64,000 nucleotides of DNA from Thalassospira australica (GTDB taxonomy: Bacteria; Pseudomonadota; Alphaproteobacteria; Rhodospirillales; Thalassospiraceae). This document shows positions 1 through 8,444 of the stretch, piece by piece. The stretch spans positions 62,001 through 126,000 of the forward strand of contig NZ_JRJE01000004.1 of assembly GCF_000763295.1 (NCBI RefSeq). The letters are read 5' to 3'. The translations under genes were made by a program, and so were the position numbers. Each line of letters starts with the position of its first letter. Within the stretch, counting starts at the first letter, position 1. The notes beneath the pieces were generated by a model. That model was not told the origin of the DNA and made no database searches. It saw nothing but the letters and a program-made list of their open reading frames with translations.

Positions 1-977
1 TTATAAACGTCGCGGATGATGAACAGCTTCTTGTCATCGCAACACATCACATTGTCGGTGATGGCTGGTCATCACGCATTCTGGTTCAAGAACTTGGTAT
101 TTTCTATCAGGCTGCGCTGAACAACCCGGTTGCGGACCTTCCGGCCCTTCCGATCACCTATAAGGACTTTGCCTATTGGCAGTCCCAACAGGATTGGTCG
201 GATGCGGCTAATTACTGGCGGGAAAAACTGTCCGGTGCGCCAGATCAGATTGCACTGCCGTTCGACCACAAACAGCCTGATGTTCAATCCTACCGCGGCG
301 CGCATGTACATATGGGGATTGATGATGACGTTCTGGCCGGATTGAATTCACTTGCACGTGCGCACAATGCGACGCTTTCCTCGGTTGGCATGGCGCTGTT
401 CTCCGCGATGTTGTACCGACTGACGCGTCAGGAAGATCTTGTCATCGGCATGGGTGTTGCGAGCCGCGAGAAGACCGAAACCGAAGGCTTGATTGGCTTC
501 TTCGTTAATGTATTGCCAATCCGTGTGCAGCTCGATGCCGAGACGGAGCTTGATACCCTGATTGACCACATTCACGTCAATCTGACTGAAGCCCTGGATC
601 GCCAAGATTATCCGTTTGATGAGCTTGTCCGTGCCGTCGCCCCAAAGCGCAACACCAATAGGCAGCCGCTTGTGAATGTCGTGTTTGAATATCAACGGTT
701 TGGTGCACTTGGTGGTGAAGAAACAACGCAGCCAGGCTTGCCCATGCTAGCGCCAGATCAACCCGGTATGCTGTCAGACAAAATGGATGCGTTTGTCGAC
801 AACGCGACGGCAAAACATGATGTGATCCTTTTCCTGCAAGAAGAAGATGGAAAAGCACGCTTCACATTGGAATATGATACTGATCTGTTTGATCATGAGA
901 CGATGCAGAAATGGCTCGGATTCCTGACAAGATTTGCTGCTGCAGCAGCGCAGAGCCATACGAATAAGAATGCTTAA
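1..977 (+). CDS. NRPS condensation-domain protein, 3' part (5' end outside window)
   Basis: The open frame runs in from the left edge (codons in phase with position 3) and ends at 977. Nucleotides 45-65 encode the condensation catalytic motif HHIVGDG (HHxxxDG). Further on, VIGMGVASREKTETEGLIGFFVN (about nt 440-510) matches the late condensation-domain core. Condensation domains join the upstream aminoacyl or acyl thioester to the amino group of the downstream residue. The protein ends soon after this domain, with no adenylation or carrier domain behind it. The acceptor module is therefore the separate protein that starts 12 bp downstream, which implies a cooperating C | A-MT-T-TE split. What lies upstream cannot be seen. 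Family assignment is secure; the substrate is unknown. Confidence 0.93.
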   Translation, partial: INVADDEQLLVIATHHIVGDGWSSRILVQELGIFYQAALNNPVADLPALPITYKDFAYWQSQQDWSDAANYWREKLSGAPDQIALPFDHKQPDVQSYRGAHVHMGIDDDVLAGLNSLARAHNATLSSVGMALFSAMLYRLTRQEDLVIGMGVASREKTETEGLIGFFVNVLPIRVQLDAETELDTLIDHIHVNLTEALDRQDYPFDELVRAVAPKRNTNRQPLVNVVFEYQRFGALGGEETTQPGLPMLAPDQPGMLSDKMDAFVDNATAKHDVILFLQEEDGKARFTLEYDTDLFDHETMQKWLGFLTRFAAAAAQSHTNKNA

Positions 978-989
978 AGGGACGTATCA

Positions 990-3900
990 ATGAAAATCGC
1001 TGATTTTGATTTCGACAGTCTGGAAACGTCCCTGCCCGAAGCCGCAGAAACACCCGCAGCGCAACTCGGAAGCATCATTGATGCTGTCGCCGATGTCGTC
1101 GCCAAGCATCCCGAGCGGATCGCCATCAAGGATGAGGCTCAGGATATTTCCTATGAGGTTCTTGATCGCGAAAGCAACCGGATCGCCAATTTCATCATCG
1201 GTCTGAACCTGCCCCAAGACGCCATGATTGGCGTCATGACCGGACGTAATCATTTCTACATTTCGGCCATCCTCGGCATTCTTAAGGCCGGGCATCCGTT
1301 TGTGCCACTTGATCCGGCAACCCCCTTGATCCGTCGTATTGCCATTGCCAACAATGCGTCCATTCCGCTTGTCTTGGCTGATGCCGAACATGTGGGGGAT
1401 CTTCACCAATTGCAGTGGCGGTGTGATGGCGTTGAACACATTCTGTGCATCGACCGCGAAAATATTGATGCGATCTCGGAAACGCCGGGTTCACTGATGT
1501 CGGTTGAACTGTGGGATCACCTTGCTGGCGATGATGCAGACAACGTTTTGGCCGGTGGGTGGAAAAGCGCATTCACCGGACAACCGATTGCGCAAGAAGC
1601 CATGGACGCATTTGGCGCAAATGCACGTAACAAGATCGCCAATCTGGTATCCAAAGACGCGCATGTGCTTGAAATAGGCTGTGCTTCGGGCTTTACCATG
1701 AAGCATGTCGCACCGGTCGTCGGAAAATATGTTGCAACCGATCTGTCCCGGCGGAACGTTGAACGTACCGAAGAACTTGCCATCAAGTCAGGCATGACGC
1801 ACGTCATGGGCCGCCAGTTGGCCGCGCACGACATTGATGTTTTCGAGGAACAATCATTTGATCTGATCATTCTCAATAGCGTCGTCGAAAACTTCCCGGG
1901 CTTTGGCTATCTCCGTCAGGTTCTTAACAAGGCTGCCAAATTGCTGGCACCGGGTGGTGCGATTTATCTTGGCAATATCTGGGATGCAGACCGCAAGTCG
2001 GACTATCTTGCTGACCTTGCAAAGTTTGCCGCCGATAACGTCGGCAAGGGTTATGACACCCGTCTTGATTTCCTTGAAGACCTGTTCGTGCCCGAAGCAT
2101 TCCTGAAAGACTGGGCATATGGCCATGGCGGTTTTGCGGTTGAACGCACAGCCATTAATGCGCCGGGCTTTGACCCTGCCCCATACACCTTTGATCTGGT
2201 TCTGTCGCCAGATGCCAATATCGCACCAAATAAAACATTGCGTTATCGCCATGATCTTTCTGACCTTGTGCGGTCTGCCGACGGTGCACCTGATAAGCCG
2301 TCAGCATCGTCTGACGTTGCCTATGTCCTGTTCACCAGTGGCACGACCGGCACGCCCAAAGGGGTAATGATCGAGCACGGATCTGTGGTTAACCTTGCAA
2401 ACTCAGTATTGGAAACGCAGCTGAAATTGATCAGCGCAGACGACGCAAAGTCTTGTCTTAATCTGACATGCGTCGCACCGTTTGCCTTCGATGGATCGAT
2501 TGTTCAGATTTTCGCAAGCCTTCTAAACGGGCACAGTCTTCATATCCCGGGCACCGACACCAGAAGCGATCCCGAAACCCTGCATGACTTCATTATCGAG
2601 CATGAGATCGATCAACTCGATGCCACGCCAAGTCTGTTCTTCCTGCTGCTTAATCACTGGTATCAATCCGGCCAGCACTGCCCGGCCAAGATGGTGGTTC
2701 TGGGCGGCGAACCGGTTTCGTCGGACTTGGTCGAACGTTTCTTTGCCCTGCCCCAACACAACAGCAGCATACTTGTAAATGCCTATGGTCCGACGGAATG
2801 CTGCGTGTCAACTGCGCAATATGTCATGACGGCACAAAACCATCGTCAGATCCTGCCGCCACCGATCGGCACAGCAATTAATGGCGTGCAAATCAGAATA
2901 TCTGATGAAAACAGCCGAACGCTACCCGATGGCGTGCCGGGAGAAATCCTGATTGGTGGGGCGGGTGTTGCACGTGGCTATCTGAATAACCCGGCCCTGA
3001 CAGAGCAAAGCTTTATATCCGACAGTGATGGTAGCCGGTGGTATCGCAGCGGCGATATTGGCCGCAAACGCAATGACGGCGAGATCGTTTTTGTTCGCCG
3101 TGAAGACGGGCAGGTCAAGGTCCGCGGTAATCGCGTTGAATTGGCCGAAATTGAAACCGCCATCTGCAAACATCCTCTTGTTCGCCATGCGACTGTTATC
3201 TTGCACAAATCCGGCAATCAGGGTTCGGAAAATCTGGTTGCATATCTGACCACTGATGATGGCTTTGACGTCACAACTTGCCGGACCCAACTTGAGCAAG
3301 CCCTGCCAGCCTATATGGTGCCGGGCTATATGATCTGCCTTGATCAAATGCCACTGACGTCAAATGGGAAGGTCGACAAAGCCAAGCTTCCTGCACCATC
3401 GGGCGACCTTCTTGTAGGGTCAAACAAGCATTCACAGAAACTCGAAACCGAGCTTGAACACCAAATCGCCAAGATCATGGGTGAGGTCCTTGATTACACG
3501 ATTGATGACGCAAATGCCGATTTCTTTGAACTAGGCGGGCATAGCGTCCTTGCAGTGCAATTCCTGTCAAAATTAAATCAGGCGGTTGATATCAAAATTC
3601 CGCTCAGCGATTTGTTTAGCTGCGCAACTGTGTCCAAACTTGCTAATCGCGTTGAAATGCGCAAACGCGATGAAAAGGACAAGAACCCGGTCGTTTCAGT
3701 CAATACCGAAGGCAAAGGCATCCCAATCCTGTGCTTTCATCCTGTGGGCGGAAACATCCTATGCTATCAGGATATGTCACGTGAACTTGGTTCTGAGCAA
3801 CCGGTCTTAATGGTCGAATCCCGTGGACTTCAGGAAGGTCAGGGATTAAACGCTTCCGTTGAGGACATGGTCGCTGCCTATATGCCATTCATCCGCGAAA

Positions 3901-4493
3901 TGATCCAGAACGGTCCGGTGCGCGTTGCGGGTTGGAGCTTCGGCGGGTTGCTTGCCTATGAAGCAGGTTATCGCCTGTCACAGGCTGGGGTGGATGTGCG
4001 CAGCGTCACCCTGCTCGATGCGATTGCAGTTCCTGAATCTGTCCGTGAGATGCTGCGCAAGGACGAAGCAGAATATCTCGCAGATCTGTTTGGTGAATTG
4101 GGGATCGTCAAAGCCGAAGAATTGCGCCCTCTTACACCGGAGGAACGCATTGATTACCTGCTGACGAATGGCAAGGAATGCGATCTTCTGCCAAAGGATG
4201 CGGATCGTGGCACGATGCGCCGACTTCTTGCGGTGTTTCAGAACAACGCACTTGCGGCCGTTCACTACATGCCGCCGGAGATTGAAGACATTGATATCCT
4301 GCTTGTACGTCCGCAAACCATTGTGCGCGGAGCACCCTACATCGAAGGTGATGAATTTAGCGGCTGGCGCGCATTCACGGGTGACAATATTGAACTCGCC
4401 ATGGTTCCGGGCACCCATGGCACCATGATTTCCCAGCCACATATTCAAGAAGTGGCAAAGGCCATGCGCAAGCAGATCAAACGAACAATCTAA
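990..4493 (+). CDS. NRPS module A(MT)-T-TE with methyltransferase-interrupted adenylation domain
   Basis: This 1167-residue terminal NRPS module starts at ATG 990 behind AAAGGGA. The adenylation N-part has LKAGHPFVPLDP (core A2, about residue 98). The frame then enters a SAM-dependent methyltransferase with LEIGCASGF (motif I, about 225), ending near 410. Adenylation resumes at core A3, TSGTTGTPKG (about 448), then FAFDGS (A4), NAYGPTE (A5), YRSGD (A7) and NGKVDK (A10). A carrier domain has FFELGGHSV (Ser about 852). The C-terminal thioesterase has GWSFGG (Ser about 983) and a GTHG histidine near 1144. It should activate an amino acid, probably methylate it, accept the chain from the preceding condensation protein and release the product. 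A4 keeps the Asp that usually binds the alpha-amino group. The substrate cannot be called with confidence. Confidence 0.94.
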   Translation: MKIADFDFDSLETSLPEAAETPAAQLGSIIDAVADVVAKHPERIAIKDEAQDISYEVLDRESNRIANFIIGLNLPQDAMIGVMTGRNHFYISAILGILKAGHPFVPLDPATPLIRRIAIANNASIPLVLADAEHVGDLHQLQWRCDGVEHILCIDRENIDAISETPGSLMSVELWDHLAGDDADNVLAGGWKSAFTGQPIAQEAMDAFGANARNKIANLVSKDAHVLEIGCASGFTMKHVAPVVGKYVATDLSRRNVERTEELAIKSGMTHVMGRQLAAHDIDVFEEQSFDLIILNSVVENFPGFGYLRQVLNKAAKLLAPGGAIYLGNIWDADRKSDYLADLAKFAADNVGKGYDTRLDFLEDLFVPEAFLKDWAYGHGGFAVERTAINAPGFDPAPYTFDLVLSPDANIAPNKTLRYRHDLSDLVRSADGAPDKPSASSDVAYVLFTSGTTGTPKGVMIEHGSVVNLANSVLETQLKLISADDAKSCLNLTCVAPFAFDGSIVQIFASLLNGHSLHIPGTDTRSDPETLHDFIIEHEIDQLDATPSLFFLLLNHWYQSGQHCPAKMVVLGGEPVSSDLVERFFALPQHNSSILVNAYGPTECCVSTAQYVMTAQNHRQILPPPIGTAINGVQIRISDENSRTLPDGVPGEILIGGAGVARGYLNNPALTEQSFISDSDGSRWYRSGDIGRKRNDGEIVFVRREDGQVKVRGNRVELAEIETAICKHPLVRHATVILHKSGNQGSENLVAYLTTDDGFDVTTCRTQLEQALPAYMVPGYMICLDQMPLTSNGKVDKAKLPAPSGDLLVGSNKHSQKLETELEHQIAKIMGEVLDYTIDDANADFFELGGHSVLAVQFLSKLNQAVDIKIPLSDLFSCATVSKLANRVEMRKRDEKDKNPVVSVNTEGKGIPILCFHPVGGNILCYQDMSRELGSEQPVLMVESRGLQEGQGLNASVEDMVAAYMPFIREMIQNGPVRVAGWSFGGLLAYEAGYRLSQAGVDVRSVTLLDAIAVPESVREMLRKDEAEYLADLFGELGIVKAEELRPLTPEERIDYLLTNGKECDLLPKDADRGTMRRLLAVFQNNALAAVHYMPPEIEDIDILLVRPQTIVRGAPYIEGDEFSGWRAFTGDNIELAMVPGTHGTMISQPHIQEVAKAMRKQIKRTI

Positions 4494-4542
4494 CAGCCAG
4501 TCAGCGCAGATTACGGCAAATCGAGATCAACCAAACAGCAAG

Positions 4543-4574
4543 GACCAGATGGTTTTACGACCATTCTGGTCTTT
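4543..4574. terminator. Bidirectional terminator between NRPS and PPTase genes
   Basis: GACCAGA with TGGT pairs with ACCA and TCTGGTC around a short loop, followed by a T-rich stretch on the plus strand. It sits between convergent genes and overlaps the last codons of the phosphopantetheinyl transferase gene. Confidence 0.6.
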
Positions 4575-5328
4575 CATTTTTGAAACGGGTCCTTGCCGGC
4601 AAGGTCATTGCCAACCAACCAGAACCGCCCGACCAAACGTACGTCTGATATTGCGCGAAGTTCCGGTATCCTAGCACATAGTGATCGACCTTGTGGGTGA
4701 TCTCTGACGGTGCATAGATATCAAGCGGTGTCATCATGCCTGTCGTAAGGGTCTTTGCCAAACTTTCGCGCGCGACCCAAAGCAGGCTGGCCGTGTCGCG
4801 CTTTGACAACCCAATCGTTGCGCACATTTCGCGTGTTTCGCGATCCAATCCGTCAAGAACCGGACTAACATCATCCTCAGAAGGCAGATCAACATCAATT
4901 CCCATCGGGTGCCCACGATGAAAAATCAACGCAGCTGCGAGCCTGTCTGAATGTGAAATCGATACACCAAGGTTCGAGACACTTGCCCCCGCTACATTCG
5001 ACAGAATTGGCTGTTCGAAGATTCCGCTTTCAATGCTAATCAGGCGTGGATCAATCTCAGACCGATGTGCTTGGAGTGCAATCTTTGCCGCCAAACGACC
5101 ATGTGTGTAGCTGTCCCTGCGCTGCGCGTGTTCAAAGCTGTCACGGCGCGTCAACTCACCTTCGTTAAGCAATTGACCAATAAGTGTTTCCCTTGCCTCA
5201 GGCGCCAAGTCATCAAGTTCAATGACAACCAATGTCGCGCTCAGGACATCACTCAGATCAAAGCTTCCTGATGCGCTATCACGAACCAATTCAAACGACT
5301 GAATTTTGATGGCGTCAGACAATCTCAC
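4555..5328 (-). CDS. 4'-phosphopantetheinyl transferase (Sfp/EntD superfamily)
   Basis: It transfers the phosphopantetheine arm of CoA to the carrier-domain serine, which is needed to activate the adjacent NRPS. Visible motifs are GRLAAKIAL (about residue 76), VSISHS (about 120), GIDVD (Mg-binding, about 144) and WVARESLAK (the W-x-x-KE-x-x-x-K region with R/S substitutions, about 185). I place the start at GTG 5328, with CGGAG at 5336-5340 seven bases upstream, giving 257 residues. An in-frame ATG at 5415 would put a 14-bp-stem terminator inside the coding sequence and add an unconvincing hydrophobic tail. It is convergent with the NRPS. The domain call is secure; the start is probable. Confidence 0.9.
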   Translation of the reverse strand: MRLSDAIKIQSFELVRDSASGSFDLSDVLSATLVVIELDDLAPEARETLIGQLLNEGELTRRDSFEHAQRRDSYTHGRLAAKIALQAHRSEIDPRLISIESGIFEQPILSNVAGASVSNLGVSISHSDRLAAALIFHRGHPMGIDVDLPSEDDVSPVLDGLDRETREMCATIGLSKRDTASLLWVARESLAKTLTTGMMTPLDIYAPSEITHKVDHYVLGYRNFAQYQTYVWSGGSGWLAMTLPARTRFKNERPEWS

Positions 5329-5369
5329 ATCACGGCTCCGTCTCAGCGGAATGACATCCAAACCGACAA

Positions 5370-5408
5370 ACAAAAAAAGAATGTCCAAGCATAGCTTGGA
5401 CATTCTTG
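5370..5408 (-). terminator. Rho-independent terminator of the 5443-6003 gene
   Basis: AAGAATGTCCAAGC pairs perfectly with GCTTGGACATTCTT around a 3-base loop. On the minus strand it is followed by a T-rich run. It lies 35 bp beyond the stop of the upstream minus-strand gene and argues that the PPTase reading frame starts after it. Confidence 0.8.
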
Positions 5409-5442
5409 AAAACATACGCAGTTATTGGATTTGAAAACCCAA

Positions 5443-6003
5443 TTACGCCTTGGCAGTTGCCGCAGCACCTGCAGGTTTGGCAGTGGTTTTGCCGCCTTTG
5501 ACATATTCAGAGGCCTTACGCTTCCCTTCTTCGAACTCTTCCTGGAATTTGCCGGAAGCTTCTTCTGCGTCGAAGTTTGCAACCGTACCGCCCTTGGCGA
5601 AGTGCCATGCGAAAACGCGACCCAGCGCGTAGGTGCAAGCAGCAGCAAAGGTCGGCATTGCAACCAGACCAAAGATCGTACCAACAACGGGAACACGACG
5701 GATCAGGTTTGCCGCAGCATAGCCAACACCAGTTGCCGGAAGTACCGTAGCGACCAAGGTCGAAATGGAATTCTTGATCGCGTTCTCGGAGAACGGCACG
5801 CCATAGGTGTCGCAAAGCTGTGCGAGCATGCGCAGCTGAATGGTGCTGCTGGTTGCCATTTCAAGGAACGGGATAGGAACCAAACCACCAATGGCAGCAT
5901 ATGCAGTGTGACGGTTAATGCTGCTATGCGCCTGAGCACGAAGCTCAGCAGTTTCTGCTACAGCAACTTCTTCAGTCTCTTCAACTTTTTCTGCTTCGCT
6001 CAT
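5443..6003 (-). CDS. DUF697/YcjF-like membrane-associated protein
   Basis: A 186-residue protein with an acidic N-terminus, then a glycine/alanine-rich hydrophobic core containing IGGLVPIPFLEMATSSTIQLRML, VPVVGTIFG and FAAACTYALGRVFAWHF. This layout is known from DUF697-type proteins with short re-entrant or membrane-associated hydrophobic segments. The C-terminus is charged and Lys/Ala-rich. The start at ATG 6003 follows AGAGG; an upstream in-frame ATG (6048) lacks a site. A clear paralogue lies at 7747-8253, and an SPFH protein lies between them on the same strand. No enzymatic motif is visible and the function is unknown; a role in membrane organisation is a guess from the neighbour. Confidence 0.75.
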   Translation of the reverse strand: MSEAEKVEETEEVAVAETAELRAQAHSSINRHTAYAAIGGLVPIPFLEMATSSTIQLRMLAQLCDTYGVPFSENAIKNSISTLVATVLPATGVGYAAANLIRRVPVVGTIFGLVAMPTFAAACTYALGRVFAWHFAKGGTVANFDAEEASGKFQEEFEEGKRKASEYVKGGKTTAKPAGAAATAKA

Positions 6004-6109
6004 AATTGCCTCTTTGCAATGTTCATTTTGCCGACAGGTCGCATACACAAAATTCTAGACTGCCAACACACTACCCCAACTTCCGGTTTATCGCAACAAA
6101 CAGAAGTTG

Positions 6110-7459
6110 TTATTGTTTTGTATCTGCCTTCATTTCCGGCACAGCAGCTGGCTCTCGACCGGCAGCTGATTCGGTTCTGACTGCACTGCTATCATATAGC
6201 GGCGCGATAGATTGCATCACCTTTTGCAACGTGCTTGGCGAGCCAGGTTGTTCATCACCGGATTGCGTTGCAGGCTTTACATCAGGTGTCGGCACGGAAC
6301 CTTGTTCTGCCCCACCCGGCTGGCTTGGTGACAAGGGGTTGGAGGACGAAGACGGTGACGCACTACTACCGGGTTCACGAATACCCGGTGAAATCGCATT
6401 TTGCGGTGAGATTTCAGCTGCACGTGCGTTCAGGTCATTGGCAGATGGCAAGGTGTTGGCCTGATCGCCAGTCAGTTCCGCACCTGAGGTATCAGAGGAC
6501 GACTGCGGCGCATCAGCCGTATTCAAGATAACTGGCAAGCCGTCCTTGCCACCAATGATGATGGTCTTGCTGTTTTTCGACGTGGCGAGCGACATGGTCG
6601 CTTCGATACCGCGCAGACGCAGATACTCTTCGGTGATGGTCTTCGCAACAATATCCTGAAACTCGCGAATACCCTCAGCCTCGATCTTTTTGCGCTGCTT
6701 TTCCTTTTCTTCACGCGCAAGGCGGAAGTCATATTCAAGCATCGCCTGATACTGTTCGGCTTTACGTTCAATGGCATCGGCAACCCGCTGCGGCAATTTG
6801 ACTGAGCGGATCAGCACGTCTTCAACCGTAACCAAACGTCCCTGGAAGCTCTGGTTTACCAACGAAGATCCAAGCTGGTTGACCATACGCTCAAGGATTT
6901 CGGCCTGAATGAATGCACGCGTTTCGGTATAGAGTTGTTCCGGGGTGTAGCGCGAAATCAGTTCACGGGCATGCGATCCTATTTCCGGGTAAACAAGGAT
7001 TTCCGGATAATTTGGCCCGACAAGCTTGTGCAACATACCTGCCGCATCGCGATTGATACGATAACGAACCGCGATGTCGACTTCCATCGACAGACCGTTG
7101 GAAGAGATCGTGTCATAGACGCGGGCCTGATTTTGCAGGCGGGCGTCATAGACAAACATTTTGTCCCAAGGGAAGATCATCTGCACACCTTCGCCGTAGG
7201 TATGCTCAACAACGGTCCCACCAAAGAAGCGGTACCACATCACGCCAACATGACCGGCCGGAATGGTAATAAAGATTTGCGGAGCGAGCGCAATCATCCC
7301 GATCAGAATAAAGAAGATCGTGATCAGGATTCCTGTTTGCGAGCGTTTGACAACCCGGTGCAGCCAGTTGATGAACCGATCGCGGAAGCCTGGCCGCCGC
7401 GCGTTTTCACCCTTGCCTCGTTCCGGACCGCTTGCTGACATTGTTGTGCCATCAACCAT
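6110..7459 (-). CDS. SPFH/Band 7 (prohibitin/HflC-like) membrane protein
   Basis: A 449-residue protein with one N-terminal membrane segment (about residues 42-65), then an SPFH domain from about 65 to 250 (IPAGHVGVMWYRFFGG, EVDIAVRYRIN, VYPEIGSHARELISRYTPEQLYT). A charged coiled-coil follows (FRLAREEKEKQRKKIEAEG, about 255-275). The last 120 residues are Ser/Pro/Gly-rich and look disordered. SPFH proteins oligomerise at membranes as scaffolds for microdomains or proteases. It is co-directional with a small membrane protein and two DUF697-like proteins, which suggests a membrane complex. No protease gene is next to it, so it is not a standard HflKC pair. Confidence 0.87.
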   Translation of the reverse strand: MVDGTTMSASGPERGKGENARRPGFRDRFINWLHRVVKRSQTGILITIFFILIGMIALAPQIFITIPAGHVGVMWYRFFGGTVVEHTYGEGVQMIFPWDKMFVYDARLQNQARVYDTISSNGLSMEVDIAVRYRINRDAAGMLHKLVGPNYPEILVYPEIGSHARELISRYTPEQLYTETRAFIQAEILERMVNQLGSSLVNQSFQGRLVTVEDVLIRSVKLPQRVADAIERKAEQYQAMLEYDFRLAREEKEKQRKKIEAEGIREFQDIVAKTITEEYLRLRGIEATMSLATSKNSKTIIIGGKDGLPVILNTADAPQSSSDTSGAELTGDQANTLPSANDLNARAAEISPQNAISPGIREPGSSASPSSSSNPLSPSQPGGAEQGSVPTPDVKPATQSGDEQPGSPSTLQKVMQSIAPLYDSSAVRTESAAGREPAAVPEMKADTKQ

Positions 7460-7507
7460 TCGCTATCTCATTACTCTTATGCATTTTCATGAAACGTTGA
7501 TTGCACG

Positions 7508-7705
7508 TCAGTACTCATCCAGATCATTGATTTTTTCGCGGATTTCGCGTGATGGCCGCGCGACGATCTGAACCAGAAAATCACCAATCGGTGTGATCAC
7601 CACCGCCAGAATGAAGTGCCCGAGAAACCCGAACGATGTCCGGCGTCCCAACAAGCCGCAAACAACTGCCGCCAGAAGATAAAGAATGATAATGATCAGA
7701 TTCAT
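7508..7705 (-). CDS. Small two-helix membrane protein
   Basis: A 65-residue protein with hydrophobic stretches at about residues 2-19 (IIIILYLLAAVVCGLLG) and 25-47 (FGFLGHFILAVVITPIGDFLV), then a charged tail ending in NDLDEY. The start has AGGG upstream. It is encoded between the SPFH gene and the second DUF697-like gene in the same direction, with gaps under 50 bp, so it is probably co-transcribed. I do not recognise a named family. It may be a small subunit of the SPFH assembly. Confidence 0.65.
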   Translation of the reverse strand: MNLIIIILYLLAAVVCGLLGRRTSFGFLGHFILAVVITPIGDFLVQIVARPSREIREKINDLDEY

Positions 7706-7746
7706 TGCCCTGAGCCCGCCGACCTGAGTTAACCCTGTTAAGACGC

Positions 7747-8253
7747 CTAAGCGACTTTTGCATCCTTAACGACCTTTAACCCGTCTTGGAATTCTTCCTT
7801 GAATTTGGGCTCGGCACGTTTCGGGTCGAAATTCTCCATTGTCCCACCTGCTTCATAATGCAGCTGAAACACCCGACCCAGCGCATAGGTGAAAGCAGCA
7901 TTGAAGCCAGGCATGGTCAGCACACTTAAAGTTGTTCCAACCACCGGAAGGGCTTTTGCCAGGCCCGAAAAGATACCCGTCGCTAGAAACGATTTTCCTA
8001 ACACCCCACCAGTGATGCTGGCCATCATGGTCGCGATGACTGCTTTGCCACTGCTTTTGCGGAAATCTACTTTATAGTGACTGCTCAATTCGGCTAGCAT
8101 TTTAAGCTGTACTGCAACGATTGCGGCCGAATCGAGAACGGGAATGGGGATCAATCCAGTGCCCGCAGCCCACATCGTATTGCGCATCACAATTCCCCGG
8201 GCCAGCCGGTCTCTTCTGTTGCGTTTGAGCTGGTCCAAGCGCGGACTATCCAT
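7747..8253 (-). CDS. DUF697/YcjF-like membrane-associated protein, paralogue of 5443-6003
   Basis: A 168-residue protein whose core aligns by eye with the 5443-6003 product: GLIPIPVLDSAAIVAVQLKMLAEL, LPVVGTTLSVLTMPGFNAAFTYALGRVFQLHYEAGGTMENFDPKRAEPKFKEEFQDG. The other protein has FAKGGTVANFDAEEASGKFQEEFEEG. The shared GGT-x-x-NFD and F-x-EEF tail indicates duplication. It is the first gene of the minus-strand cassette; a GGGGGGTGA tract precedes ATG 8253. The molecular role is unknown. Confidence 0.75.
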   Translation of the reverse strand: MDSPRLDQLKRNRRDRLARGIVMRNTMWAAGTGLIPIPVLDSAAIVAVQLKMLAELSSHYKVDFRKSSGKAVIATMMASITGGVLGKSFLATGIFSGLAKALPVVGTTLSVLTMPGFNAAFTYALGRVFQLHYEAGGTMENFDPKRAEPKFKEEFQDGLKVVKDAKVA

Positions 8254-8444
8254 GTCACCCCCCGGTTTTGTATGGAGGCCAAAGCATAAACGCTAAATTT
8301 TCCCACTGCAAACCGTTTCAGGGGCGTATGCGGACTTGACCGCTTCTTTCCATCGAACGACCATGTCGCCATAAGTGTTTAAATTTAACTCCCGATCATG
8401 ATTGGGAAACGCGGCGTTTTCCGCCGTCTCGCAGGAGCAATGAA

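Noticed and set aside
5425-6180. 251-residue plus-strand frame over the DUF697-like gene
   Set aside because: Cys/Asn-rich translation without pattern, opposite a gene with start site, paralogue and terminator.
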